64,000 nucleotides of DNA from a bacterium (GTDB lineage Bacteria; Bacteroidota; Ignavibacteria; Kapaibacteriales; UBA2268). A program made the translations under genes and the position numbers. The stretch spans positions 62,001 to 126,000 of the forward strand of contig JAUIIX010000002.1 of the NCBI GenBank assembly GCA_030431515.1, given 5' to 3'. Positions 25,082-33,629 of the stretch are shown here, one piece after another (the first letter of the stretch is position 1; each line of letters opens with the position of its first letter). A model generated the notes under the pieces. It was not told where the DNA came from, did no database searches, and worked only from the letters and a program-made list of their open reading frames with translations.

Positions 25082-25825
25082 ATGAATATATTAGTTTGTG
25101 TATCAAGAGTGCCGGACACAGCAACAAGAATAAATGTTGGTGACGATGGCAAGACTATCAAGAATGATGGTGTTAAATTTATTGTTAATCCTTATGATGA
25201 GTATGCTTTAGAAACAGGTATTAGATTAAAAGAAAGTAATGGTGCTACTGTTACTGCGGTTACGGTTGGAAGTTCTGATTCTACAGATGTATTGAGAACA
25301 TCTCTTGCTATGGGCGTTGATAACGCAATTTTAGTAAAAGCTGAAAACTATGATTCTTATGTCGTTGCAGAAAATATCGCAGCAGTTGCTAAAGATATTA
25401 ATGCTGATTTAATTGTTTTAGGAAGACAAAGTATTGATTTTGATTCTTTACAATTATCTTCTCTTTTAGGTGCTATGTTAGATAGACCTTCTGTTTCAGT
25501 TGTTTCTAATTTAGAAATTAACGGTGATAAATTAGTTTGTGAAAGTGATATCGAAGGTGGAAAAGAAACAGTTGAAACTTCTCTTCCTTGTGTTATTTCT
25601 ACTCAAAAAGGAATTTATGACCCACGTTATCCTAAGTTACCAGATATTATGAAAGCTAAGAAAAAACCTATTGAAGAAAGAGATGGAGTTTCTTCTGACA
25701 CTAAAGTTGAAGTTATAACTATGGCTATCCCGCAATCTTCTCGTATTGGGAAAATAGTTGGCGATTCTGATGCTGAAATCGAATCAATTGTAAGTGCTTT
25801 ACATACTGAAGCAAAAGTAATCTAA
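25082..25825 (+). CDS. etfB: Electron transfer flavoprotein, beta subunit
   Basis: 247 residues. With EtfA it carries electrons from acyl-CoA dehydrogenases and similar flavoenzymes to the quinone pool via ETF:quinone oxidoreductase. The start MNILVCVSRVPDTATRINV, then NPYDEYALETGIRLKE near 37, GRQSIDFDSLQ and the VETSLPCVISTQKGIYDPRYPKLP region near 165-190 are the EtfB hallmarks. Preceded by GGAGAG, 28 bp ahead of etfA. A two-gene operon; the dehydrogenase partner is not in the window. Confidence 0.93.
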   Translation: MNILVCVSRVPDTATRINVGDDGKTIKNDGVKFIVNPYDEYALETGIRLKESNGATVTAVTVGSSDSTDVLRTSLAMGVDNAILVKAENYDSYVVAENIAAVAKDINADLIVLGRQSIDFDSLQLSSLLGAMLDRPSVSVVSNLEINGDKLVCESDIEGGKETVETSLPCVISTQKGIYDPRYPKLPDIMKAKKKPIEERDGVSSDTKVEVITMAIPQSSRIGKIVGDSDAEIESIVSALHTEAKVI

Positions 25826-25852
25826 ATTAATTATAAAAATTAGGAATTTAAT

Positions 25853-26812
25853 ATGTCAAATATTTTAGTTTTTCTCGAATCAAGTAATGGACAATTAAAA
25901 AGATATTCTACTGAAGCAATTACTGCTGCTAAAAACATCGCATCTCAAATCGGTGGAAGTGTAAATGCTATTATTTTAAATGATGAAGCAGCAGGTAAAC
26001 AAGCAGGTAACTATGGTGCTGATAAAGTTTTAGTTGCTAAAAGTGATTTATTATCAAAATATTCTTCAGTTGCTACTTCTAAAGTAATCAAAGAAGCAGC
26101 AGATAAAACTTCTTCAAATATAGTATTTATGGCAGCAAGTTCAGCAGGTAAAGAATTATCACCTCGCGTGTCTTACTTAATGGGTGCTGGTTATATTGCT
26201 GATATAGTTGCATTAAATAATGAAGGTGGCTTAGTAGCTACTAAACCAGTTTATGCTGGTAAAGCTCAAATCAAAACAAAAATTAAAACTGCTAATCAAG
26301 TATATTCTTTAAGACCAAATGTATTCACTGCAAATAAAATCTCTGATTCAGATGCTGCAGTAGAAGTATTTGCTCCACAATTAAGCGATGCTGATTTCTC
26401 TGCTGTAGTTACTAAGGTAAGCAAGTCAGAAGGAAAATTAGACGTAGCAGAAGCAAGTATCGTAGTTTCTGGTGGTAGAGGATTAAAAGAAGCAGAAAAC
26501 TTCAAATTAGTAGAAGACTTAGCGGCAGCTCTTGGAGCTGGTGTAGGTGCTTCTCGTGCAGTAGTTGATGCTGGTTGGAGACCTCACTCAGAGCAAGTAG
26601 GACAAACAGGGAAGACTGTTTCTCCTAATTTATATGTAGCAGTTGGTATATCTGGAGCAGTTCAACACCTTGCAGGTATGTCAAGTTCAAAATTTATACT
26701 TGCTATAAATAAAGATAAAGATGCACCAATATTTAAAATTGCTGACTACGGAATAGTTGGTGATGCTTTTGAAGTAGTTCCAAAAATTACTTCAATGATT
26801 AAAAATAAATAA
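25853..26812 (+). CDS. etfA: Electron transfer flavoprotein, alpha subunit
   Basis: 319 residues. N-terminal MSNILVFLESSNGQLKRYS and a C-terminal FAD-binding domain with VSGGRGLKEAENFKLVEDLA near 205, RAVVDAGWRPHSEQVGQTGK near 232, and SGAVQHLAGMSSSKFILAIN near 261. Normal length. Same transcript as etfB. After it, 15 bp away, comes the BFN gene, which may share the message although its function is unrelated. Confidence 0.94.
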   Translation: MSNILVFLESSNGQLKRYSTEAITAAKNIASQIGGSVNAIILNDEAAGKQAGNYGADKVLVAKSDLLSKYSSVATSKVIKEAADKTSSNIVFMAASSAGKELSPRVSYLMGAGYIADIVALNNEGGLVATKPVYAGKAQIKTKIKTANQVYSLRPNVFTANKISDSDAAVEVFAPQLSDADFSAVVTKVSKSEGKLDVAEASIVVSGGRGLKEAENFKLVEDLAAALGAGVGASRAVVDAGWRPHSEQVGQTGKTVSPNLYVAVGISGAVQHLAGMSSSKFILAINKDKDAPIFKIADYGIVGDAFEVVPKITSMIKNK

Positions 26813-26827
26813 GATTAAGATAAAAAT

Positions 26828-27397
26828 ATGGAAAAAATTCAATTAACAGTATTAGGTTTATCTGCTTCTCCGGCAGGGAATAATGCTTACGCACTGATTC
26901 TAAAAGAAATAGACGGAAAACGCAGAATGCCCATTGTTATTGGTACTTTTGAAGCTCAATCTATAGCATTGGAAATGGAGGGTTACGTCCCTCCACGACC
27001 GATGACACACGATTTACTAAAAAACTGTATTGAAACTGCTGGACTAAAATTAGAAGAAGTAATCATCAACGAATTAAAAGATGGAACATTCTATTCAAAA
27101 TTAATAATAAGTGGAATGGAAATCGACTCACGTCCAAGCGATGCGATAGCGATGGCAGTCAGATTTGACGTTCCAATCTTTGTAGATGCTGATATAATAG
27201 ATGAAGCTGGCTCCGAACCGCCAACAGAAGACACATATTCAGATAATTTTAATAGACAAACAAGTACAAAGAAAAGTACACCAGTAAGTCTAATTGATAA
27301 TCTACAGTTGAAGTTAGACAAAGCAATCGAAGATGAAGATTACGAATTAGCAGCAAATTTACGAGATGAGATAAAAAAGATTTTGGAAAAACAATAA
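26828..27397 (+). CDS. Bifunctional nuclease (BFN/DUF151) domain protein with UVR motif
   Basis: 189 residues. The BFN domain fills the first 130 residues: LTVLGLSASPAGNNAYALIL, MPIVIGTFEAQSIALEMEG, MTHDLLKNCIETAG and SRPSDAIAMAVRFDVPIFV. The tail has a UvrB/UvrC motif (LDKAIEDEDYELAANLRDEI near 155-178), a helical hairpin that mediates contacts in UvrBC and in Clp regulators. Plant and Thermotoga relatives cleave single-stranded DNA and RNA, but most bacterial members are untested. Follows etfA by 15 bp. Confidence 0.9.
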   Translation: MEKIQLTVLGLSASPAGNNAYALILKEIDGKRRMPIVIGTFEAQSIALEMEGYVPPRPMTHDLLKNCIETAGLKLEEVIINELKDGTFYSKLIISGMEIDSRPSDAIAMAVRFDVPIFVDADIIDEAGSEPPTEDTYSDNFNRQTSTKKSTPVSLIDNLQLKLDKAIEDEDYELAANLRDEIKKILEKQ

Positions 27398-27412
27398 TAT
27401 TACTTAATTTTG
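27381..27412 (+). promoter_or_regulatory. Bacteroidota-type promoter of the tRNA gene
   Basis: TTTTG (27381-27385), 19 bases, TAATTTTG (27405-27412): exact match to TTTG-N19-TAnnTTTG. It overlaps the end of the BFN gene and lies 29 bases before the tRNA. Confidence 0.85.
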
Positions 27413-27441
27413 TAATCTGTTCCGAACAATTTTTTTAATAT

Positions 27442-27515
27442 GCCTGAGTAGCTCAGTTGGTTAGAGCACTGGAATCATAATCCAGGTGTCGGGGGTTCAA
27501 GTCCCTCCTCAGGTA
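27442..27515 (+). tRNA. tRNA with CAU anticodon (elongator tRNA-Met, or tRNA-Ile2)
   Basis: A 74-nt cloverleaf: acceptor GCCTGAG/CTCAGGT, D stem GCTC/GAGC, anticodon stem CTGGA/TCCAG with loop ATCATAA (CAT), T stem GGGGG/CCCTC with loop TTCAAGT, discriminator A. The acceptor ends with a G-U pair. The anticodon stem lacks the three G-C pairs of an initiator, so it is elongator Met or the lysidine-modified Ile tRNA. CCA is not encoded. Confidence 0.95.
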
Positions 27516-28061
27516 CTATTAATATCCTATAGTAGAATTTCCCCTAAAAAAATATCGCTTAAAATATAAAATAAATTAAAAATATTTTAAAACAAAAAAC
27601 TTTATAAAAACTAATTTTATATTAATTTCGCACTCGTGATTCTAAACTTATTTCAGAATCTTTTGTATTCGTAGGGGAAATTCATGAATTTCCCAAAAAA
27701 CTAAACCCAGTTCTTACAAAAAACGAAAAAACACCGATTTTACTGCAAATACTGCAAAAATAGTGTAAAACTATAAAAACTAATAATTTACAGGCGGCAA
27801 AAATGCTAAAAACAACTAAAAACACAAAAAATTCACTGCAAAAAACTGCAAAAACTGCAATTTTCTGCAAAAATAGGTCATTCATAGCGAAGCGTGAAAT
27901 TCATTGTATTGTAGGGAACGGTTAGAAAATAAAGAACTTAAATTTGCAACCATTAGTAAAACAAAAAGAGATAATATAAACAGCTAAACTGCTCAAAACC
28001 GTTCCTTCATTCTCGCCATTCCATAATACTCTATGCAAATCCAAACCCTTCCGAAGGTTTA
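27516..28061. repeat. Gene-free stretch of repeat modules after the tRNA
   Basis: Shows a GGGGAAATTCATGAATTTCC palindrome (27673-27692), several CTGCAAA units (about 27740-27760 and 27835-27870), GTAGGGAACGGTTAGAAAA (27912) and CCTTCCGAAGG (28048-28058). No frame looks like a gene. Confidence 0.7.
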
Positions 28062-28262
28062 GAGAGGCTGTCTAAAAAGGTTAAATTTATTGAAAAATTA
28101 ATTTTAAAAGGTGTAGTGGCAATTCATGAATTGCCATTACAACTACTTGTTATTTTTATGGATATGAGATAATTATTAATAAATAGAAATTATCAAAAAT
28201 TGAAGAAAAATATGAATTTCTAAACAAAAATATTAATAATTAGGACTTTTTAGACAGCCTCT
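28062..28262. mobile_element. Miniature inverted-repeat transposable element, about 200 bp
   Basis: Ends are 17-bp inverted repeats: AGAGGCTGTCTAAAAAG at 28063-28079 and its exact complement at 28246-28262. The interior has no coding capacity. It sits inside a module that is uninterrupted at about 24840-24870 (CCTTCCGAAGG followed by TTAAAACAAAAAAA), so the insertion point is visible; TA flanks both ends as a possible target duplication. The terminal sequence recalls insertion sequences of the IS5/IS1182 type, by memory only. A palindrome of the CAATTCATGAATTG kind lies inside (28119-28132). Confidence 0.85.
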
Positions 28263-28388
28263 AAAACAAAAAAAATACCAAAATTCACTGCAAAAACTGC
28301 AATTTTCTGCAAAAATAGGTCACTCAAAACGAAGAGTTAAATCTATTGTTTTAAAATTCCCACTTTTTTTGTGTTAAGTTAAAAAAGT

Positions 28389-28700
28389 TTAATCTTCTTC
28401 TGGGCTAATTATATCTAATACAAAAAGAGTAGAGCTTTTTAATGCTTCTAATGTGGAGTTATTGTTGATTACAAAGTCCGATTTTTCCTTCTGGGCTTAG
28501 TTGATTTTTTATTCGGTTGAGGATTTTTTCTTCTGTTAGATTACCTCTTTTTAGTAATCTTTCTACTACTTGCTCTTGTTCCGAAATTACACATATTACA
28601 AAATTGTAAACATCTTGCATATTGATTTCAAATATCAAAGCACTTTCTACAAAGATTATATCTTCCCCTTCTTCTACTTATTTATCTATTTTATGAAATT
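28389..28700 (-). pseudogene. coaE: Degraded dephospho-CoA kinase fragment
   Basis: Read on the minus strand: EEGEDIIFVESALIFE, then VYNFVICVISEQEQVVERLL and KRGNLTEEKILNRIKNQLSP, followed after a frame change near 28485 by SDFVINNNSTLEALKSS. This is the C-terminal half of dephospho-CoA kinase (VEAALIFE, RI.NQ, and the KADFVIDN motif). There is an in-frame stop before EEGED and a frameshift, and the P-loop half is missing. A functional copy must exist elsewhere for coenzyme A synthesis. Confidence 0.82.
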
Positions 28701-28841
28701 TTGAATCTATTTTGAAAAATATTAGATAAAAAATATAATTTGTTTGCTCATTATTCGTAATAATATTTATATTTTTGTAAATTGCATTATGCAAAATGCA
28801 AAAGTATTTAGATTGAAAAAATTTTAAATTAGATTATAATA

Positions 28842-29747
28842 ATGGCTGAATTAATAAAAAATAGAAAGAATTTTTCCTTTGGTGTTATCGGTGGTGGAAA
28901 GTTAGGTCTCAACTTAACTATTGAACTGCTGAAAATGGGAAGGTTAGATTGGATATTGGCTCACTCTAAAAGGACTTATGATAGAGTCTTAGGTAGAATT
29001 ATTAACCGCTTTTTGATAAGAGCAACTATCCAAGAAATTGATAAATTTCCAGATATGATTATAATCTGTACTCCTGATTCTGAGATAAAAAGGGTCTCTG
29101 ATGAATTAGCTCGTATCCATGGAAAAAATCTAAAGGGTAAATATATAATTCATTGTTCTGGTGTCCTAAAAAGAGATATCCTCTCTGCTTGTGAAAAAGT
29201 TGGGGCTATGACAGCAGCAATTCACCCTTTTCAAACTTTTTATTTTGAAGAGCCAGGTATTTTAAGTGATATTCGATGGGGTGTCGAAGCATCTGACGAA
29301 GATTATGGCTTATTTGCGAGTTTCGTTGATTTACTTTTTGGTTTCCCTGTTAGATTATCTGAAGAAAGTATTCGTGAAAAAGCACTTTATCACGCTGTTG
29401 CAACTGCTGCATCTAATTATATGACTACAATTATTCAATTAGCTAATCAAATAGCCGATTCTGCTAATATTGACTCAAATGAATTTTTACCACCTATTGC
29501 TAAAACTACATTAGGCAATAATTTACGTGGACTATCAGATTCTAAAATGATACCATTAACAGGACCAATTGCAAGGGCAGATATTGGGACTATTAAATTA
29601 CATATTGATGCACTAAAATCGCATCCACATATCTTAAAGCCATATTGTTATATGGGATTAGCCACTGTTGAAATGGCACACAATGCTGGTATGCTAACAG
29701 AACAAGCACTTAAGGAAATGTCAGACCTATTTAAAACAGGTACATGA
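28842..29747 (+). CDS. DUF2520 / Rossmann-like NAD(P)-binding protein
   Basis: 301 residues. The dinucleotide-binding motif FGVIGGGKLGLNLTIEL starts near residue 13; MIIICTPDSEIKRVSDEL and IIHCSGVLKRD follow. The second half has the DUF2520 pattern AAIHPFQTF, EKALYHAVATAASNYM, and TGPIARADIGTIKLHIDAL. The family resembles ketopantoate or hydroxyacyl dehydrogenases; the natural reaction is unknown. Its stop overlaps the start of uppP (ATGA), suggesting co-expression. Confidence 0.85.
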   Translation: MAELIKNRKNFSFGVIGGGKLGLNLTIELLKMGRLDWILAHSKRTYDRVLGRIINRFLIRATIQEIDKFPDMIIICTPDSEIKRVSDELARIHGKNLKGKYIIHCSGVLKRDILSACEKVGAMTAAIHPFQTFYFEEPGILSDIRWGVEASDEDYGLFASFVDLLFGFPVRLSEESIREKALYHAVATAASNYMTTIIQLANQIADSANIDSNEFLPPIAKTTLGNNLRGLSDSKMIPLTGPIARADIGTIKLHIDALKSHPHILKPYCYMGLATVEMAHNAGMLTEQALKEMSDLFKTGT

Positions 29748-30577
29748 GCATAATTGAAGCTGTTATTTTAGGGATTATTCAGGGTTTAACTGAATTTATT
29801 CCTGTTTCTTCTACTGCACACCTTACACTTGCTGGAAATTATCTTGGTTTAATAGACTCAAATAATCCTCAAGTATGGACTGCATTTATTGCAGTTATCC
29901 AATTAGGTACTTTAGCCGCAGTTTTATATTATTTTTATAAAGAAATTATTGAAATTGGTAATTCTTTTTTAAAAGAAAACCTATTTAAGCGAGTTACTTT
30001 TAAGCAACAATCCTTTAATTCAAAAATGGGTTGGTATGTTATTTTTGCTTCTGTTCCTATCGTTACTATTGGTATGCTTCTAAAAAAAGTAATTGAAAGC
30101 AATATAACTAAAGACTTAACAGTAATAGCAGTAAGTCTTATTATGCTTGCAATTATAATGTTTATAGCAGAAAAAGTAAGCAAATTAGAACGTGATATTA
30201 CACAAGTAAAAATGTTTGATGCAATAATGATTGGCTTAGCTCAATGCGTTGCTTTGATTCCTGGTTCTTCTCGCTCTGGGACAACAATTACCGCAGGTTT
30301 ATTCTTGGGTTTGAATAGAGAAACTGCAGCCAAATTTTCATTTTTAATTGGTATTCCAGCTATATTTGGCTCAGGCTTATATGAATTTTATTCCGAATTT
30401 CAATTCTTATCTGGTGATATGCTATTACCTTTGATAATTGCTACTATATTTTCAGCAATTACTGGTTATTTTGCTATAGACTTCTTATTAAAATATCTAA
30501 AAAAACACACTACAAACTTATTTATCCTATATAGAATAGTAGCAGGAATTGTGATTTTAGTTATCATTAATTCTTAA
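29744..30577 (+). CDS. uppP: Undecaprenyl-diphosphatase
   Basis: 277 residues, polytopic. Dephosphorylates undecaprenyl pyrophosphate in the inner membrane so that the lipid carrier can be reused for peptidoglycan and O-antigen. The catalytic motifs are present: IQGLTEFIPVSSTAHL near residue 12-27 (conserved Glu and Ser) and IPGSSRSGTTITAGLFLG near 170-187 (conserved Arg). About seven or eight hydrophobic helices. Overproduction gives bacitracin resistance in other bacteria. Confidence 0.95.
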   Translation: MSIIEAVILGIIQGLTEFIPVSSTAHLTLAGNYLGLIDSNNPQVWTAFIAVIQLGTLAAVLYYFYKEIIEIGNSFLKENLFKRVTFKQQSFNSKMGWYVIFASVPIVTIGMLLKKVIESNITKDLTVIAVSLIMLAIIMFIAEKVSKLERDITQVKMFDAIMIGLAQCVALIPGSSRSGTTITAGLFLGLNRETAAKFSFLIGIPAIFGSGLYEFYSEFQFLSGDMLLPLIIATIFSAITGYFAIDFLLKYLKKHTTNLFILYRIVAGIVILVIINS

Positions 30578-30776
30578 TCATAAATATTAACTCAAAAAGA
30601 TAAAGTAATTCAAAAATCAATTGAGCATCTTGGGTCTGCCAAATAGACACGACATAATGGCATCGCCTATGCAATAATATCCAATTAATCAACCAATTTG
30701 TCATTTTTATTGAATTGGCACACTTTTCCTATACCATTAAATATAAAATTTTAATTCATAAATTATAGGTGAGAAA

Positions 30777-31214
30777 ATGTCATTATTAGGTATAGATAAC
30801 TTTGCAAATATAGATTCAGTTATAAAAAATATTAATAGATTTGGTAATGAAATCAGCAAAGGAGTAACTTTTGAAACTGGTGGATTTAATCCAAGAGTTA
30901 ATATAATAGAAAACGAAGATCGAATAAATGTAACTGTAGAGTTAGCAGGTGTAAAAAAAGAAGATGTTAATATTTCAGTAAACGACGAAAATATATTGAC
31001 AATAAAAGGTGAAAGAAAAACAAAAGAAGAACAACAAAGTAAAAACTTTTTAAGAAAAGAAATTGTATTTGGAGCATTTTCACGTTCATTTCTTTTACCA
31101 GATAATTTAGATTCTAATAAAATCACAGCAAAATTCAACGATGGTGTATTGAACATATCAGTTGCTAAAAAAGAAGTTCAAGCACCAAAAGAAATACATG
31201 TTCAAATTAATTAA
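30777..31214 (+). CDS. Small heat-shock protein Hsp20, first copy
   Basis: 145 residues with an alpha-crystallin domain (about 40-140): NPRVNIIENEDRINVTVELAGVKKEDVNISV and the C-terminal FNDGVLNISVAKKE (A-x-x-x-G-V-L motif). These ATP-independent holdases bind unfolding proteins as large oligomers. A second, related gene follows after 14 bp. A possible ribosome site AGGTGAG precedes the ATG. The 200-bp gap before it holds a palindrome ATGGCATCGCC but no certain promoter. Confidence 0.92.
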   Translation: MSLLGIDNFANIDSVIKNINRFGNEISKGVTFETGGFNPRVNIIENEDRINVTVELAGVKKEDVNISVNDENILTIKGERKTKEEQQSKNFLRKEIVFGAFSRSFLLPDNLDSNKITAKFNDGVLNISVAKKEVQAPKEIHVQIN

Positions 31215-31228
31215 TCAAAGGAGGCCTT

Positions 31229-31684
31229 ATGTCAATAGTTAGAATAGATCCTTTTAGAGGATTCGATAGTTTAGCCCGTAAAATGAATAGCTTTGTAAGC
31301 GAATTTGATAAGGGCATTAATGTAGAGTATGGTAATTTTTTACCAAAAATCGACATTTCGGAAGATGAGAATGCGATATATATCCAAGCAGAATTAGCGG
31401 GTATGAAAAAAGAAGATGTTAAAGTATCTGTAAATGATGATAACTTAATATCAATCAAAGGAAAAAAAGCGAAAGAGTTCAAGGAAGAAAAGGAAGGCGA
31501 GGATAACAAGTTAGTTTATCTAAGAATGGAAAGAAGTTTTGGAGAGTTTACTCGTAGTTTTCAACTTCCAGATAATGTCGATAAAGATAGTATTTCAGCG
31601 AAATATGAAGATGGTATATTAAATATATCATTGAAGAAAAAAGAACCTGAAAAACCAAAAGAAGTTTTAGTTAATATCGACTAA
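31229..31684 (+). CDS. Small heat-shock protein Hsp20, second copy
   Basis: 151 residues, paralogue of the preceding gene: LPKIDISEDENAIYIQAELAGMKKEDVKVSV, SFQLPDNVDKDSISAKYEDGILNISLKKKE. It has a strong ribosome site (AAAGGAGGCC). Tandem hsp20 pairs often form mixed oligomers or differ in expression. Shares the terminator at 31701. Confidence 0.92.
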   Translation: MSIVRIDPFRGFDSLARKMNSFVSEFDKGINVEYGNFLPKIDISEDENAIYIQAELAGMKKEDVKVSVNDDNLISIKGKKAKEFKEEKEGEDNKLVYLRMERSFGEFTRSFQLPDNVDKDSISAKYEDGILNISLKKKEPEKPKEVLVNID

Positions 31685-31699
31685 AACTTTCAAAGCACT

Positions 31700-31731
31700 A
31701 AAGGGTTATCAATTTTGATAACCCTTTTTTA
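31700..31731 (+). terminator. Terminator of the hsp20 pair
   Basis: Perfect stem AAGGGTTATCAATTTTGATA continuing to ACCCTT, followed by a T run, 16 bases after the second hsp20 stop. Confidence 0.9.
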
Positions 31732-31768
31732 TTTTAATCATAAAAATATCTAATTTATTTATCCTCTT

Positions 31769-32098
31769 CATCTGCACCCTGAAAATGTTGACTATGATGT
31801 TACAATATATACACCTGAATCTTCGTCAACTGTAAATAGAGTTGTATCACAAAAAGAATTTGAAGTGAAAGACCATCTCGGAAATGTTAGGCTTGTGTTT
31901 AGCGATTTGAAAGATGTGAATATTGGAAGTATTGGAAGAAGTAGGTATAAATTGGACGTGCGTGCTGTAAATAACTACTACCCATTCGGAATGTTAATGC
32001 CAGATATGAGCTGGCAGACAAGTGGTTATAGGTATGGTTTCAGTGGTCACGAGAATGATAATGATGCGAAAGGCACTGGGAATCACAGCTATTTCAGT
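31769..32098 (+). pseudogene. Rhs/YD-repeat protein core fragment
   Basis: In frame from about 31769: HLHPENVDYDVTIYTP, then VKDHLGNVRLVFSDLK, VNNYYPFGMLMPDMSW and YRYGFSGHENDNDAKGTGN. This is the RHS-associated core (DHLGNVR, YYPFGM) that lies before the variable toxin tip of Rhs and wall-associated proteins. Everything before it and after GTGNH is missing, and the frame runs into the end of the opposite gene. It is a remnant of a large secreted polymorphic protein. Confidence 0.85.
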
Positions 32099-32111
32099 TT
32101 TTTCCAAAATT

Positions 32112-32903
32112 TTAACTTGTCTTATCCTTTTCTATTATTAATCGTTTGAAATTAAAAATAATATAAAATATAATAAAATAAGTTATTGATAATAAATGAA
32201 ATCGATATGACTGAATAAATGAAGGAGAATCTGGTGGAAATGAAAATAAGTTTTGAGCTAATAAATAATTAGGTAGGTAAACTATATATTTCATTGAATC
32301 ACTTATTGCTATAATAGGGATTGAAATTTGAAAAATTATTGGTAAAATAATATTTAAAAAAGTGTTCTTTACTTCATATTTATAAAAAATATTTATAAGT
32401 ATATAATAATATGACAATTGTAATATTGGGTAACTTAGTATTAGTTTTGTGATTTTCCAAAAATCAGAGCCAAATTCAAACCCGAGTTTAAATTCACTAT
32501 CCATCACTAAATATGATATATAAAAAGCAATTAAAAATGTAGCAATACTTATCAATGTATAAGCCATAATTATTACTAATTTATTTAGCAACATATTATC
32601 TGTATTCACACCAAAAATATCAAGTTGTTTTTTGTAATTATTATCTAATTCAATATCCACCATATCTACTATTAAGTACAATGAAACAAACAAATTAATA
32701 AATCCAAAAAATATAGCAAAATGCGTAATTAATAAATCAAAACCGTTTTTAGCTTCAATTGTATATACAATTGCATTTTTAGAATTATATACATAAAGTG
32801 TTAATAATACCCAATATAATAATGGAAATAATATTGAAATTATTAAAAATTTTACATTTTTAGTTTTATAAAATTCAATTTTTAAGTTCTGAATTATATT
32901 CAT
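32112..32903 (-). CDS. ABC-2 type transporter permease
   Basis: 263 residues with about six membrane helices and no recognisable periplasmic domain. The topology and its 4-bp overlap with an ABC ATPase on the same strand (ATGA-type coupling) make it the membrane half of an exporter. Size resembles lantibiotic-immunity or drug exporters of the ABC-2 class. The end (FNFKRLIIEKDKTS) touches the Rhs remnant on the other strand. Substrate unknown. Confidence 0.8.
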   Translation of the reverse strand: MNIIQNLKIEFYKTKNVKFLIISILFPLLYWVLLTLYVYNSKNAIVYTIEAKNGFDLLITHFAIFFGFINLFVSLYLIVDMVDIELDNNYKKQLDIFGVNTDNMLLNKLVIIMAYTLISIATFLIAFYISYLVMDSEFKLGFEFGSDFWKITKLILSYPILQLSYYYILINIFYKYEVKNTFLNIILPIIFQISIPIIAISDSMKYIVYLPNYLLAQNLFSFPPDSPSFIQSYRFHLLSITYFIIFYIIFNFKRLIIEKDKTS

Positions 32904-33592
32904 AATATTCCTTGATGTACATTTAGTAATTTAGATTTGAAACTTGGATAATCAGAATCTTGTTTTCCTTGAAATAATAATTTTCCAGATTTTAAAACAA
33001 GAAACTCATCAAAAAATTCTCCAAATTCACCTAAGAGATGAGTCGAAATTAATATATTGCATCCCTTTTCTTTGTTCAGTTTTTTCAATAATTTAAGGAT
33101 TAATTCAATACCAAAAGGGTCTATATTTGCAAGTGGTTCGTCTAAAATAATAATTTTGTAATCATATAAAAGTGGATAAGCAAGTGATAGTTTTTGCTTC
33201 ATTCCAGTCGATAATTCTTTTACTTTTTTCTTACCATCTATATTCAAAATTTCTAAAACTGATTCTATTTCATTATTTGATATACCCTTATATTTACAGA
33301 AAATATCAAGGTTTTCATAAACAGTTAAATGCCCATAAAAAACTGGTTCATTTACCGTTGCAAACAACTTATTTCTAATTAATTCATTAGAGTTAGCATA
33401 TTCTAAGTTGTCAATAGTTAATTTTCCACTTTTTGGAAATAATAATCCAGAAATTAATTTTATTAAAGTTGATTTCCCTGCACCGTTCTCTCCTATCAGA
33501 CAAGTAATATTTCCTTTTTCAATTTCTAAATTGAACTTGTCAAAAATCTGTGTTTTTTTATAGTAGAAATCTATATTTTCTAATTTTATCAT
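32900..33592 (-). CDS. ABC transporter ATP-binding protein
   Basis: 230 residues. Walker A GENGAGKST (about residue 34), Q-loop, signature LSTGMKQKLSLAYPLL near 125, Walker B IIILDEPLANIDP near 147 and switch His in ILISTHLLGEF. This resembles CcmA/NodI-type ATPases paired with ABC-2 permeases. It energises the permease encoded directly downstream. A 38-bp gap separates it from the membrane protein at 33630. Confidence 0.93.
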   Translation of the reverse strand: MIKLENIDFYYKKTQIFDKFNLEIEKGNITCLIGENGAGKSTLIKLISGLLFPKSGKLTIDNLEYANSNELIRNKLFATVNEPVFYGHLTVYENLDIFCKYKGISNNEIESVLEILNIDGKKKVKELSTGMKQKLSLAYPLLYDYKIIILDEPLANIDPFGIELILKLLKKLNKEKGCNILISTHLLGEFGEFFDEFLVLKSGKLLFQGKQDSDYPSFKSKLLNVHQGIL

Positions 33593-33629
33593 AATTGTTT
33601 TATTTCAAAATTAGTTAAATTATTTTAAA

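Noticed and set aside
30716-30731. TGGCAC followed by TTTTCCT upstream of the hsp20 pair, as a sigma-54 promoter
   Set aside because: The -24 element fits, but at the fixed distance the -12 GC dinucleotide is replaced by CT, so the pair does not match.
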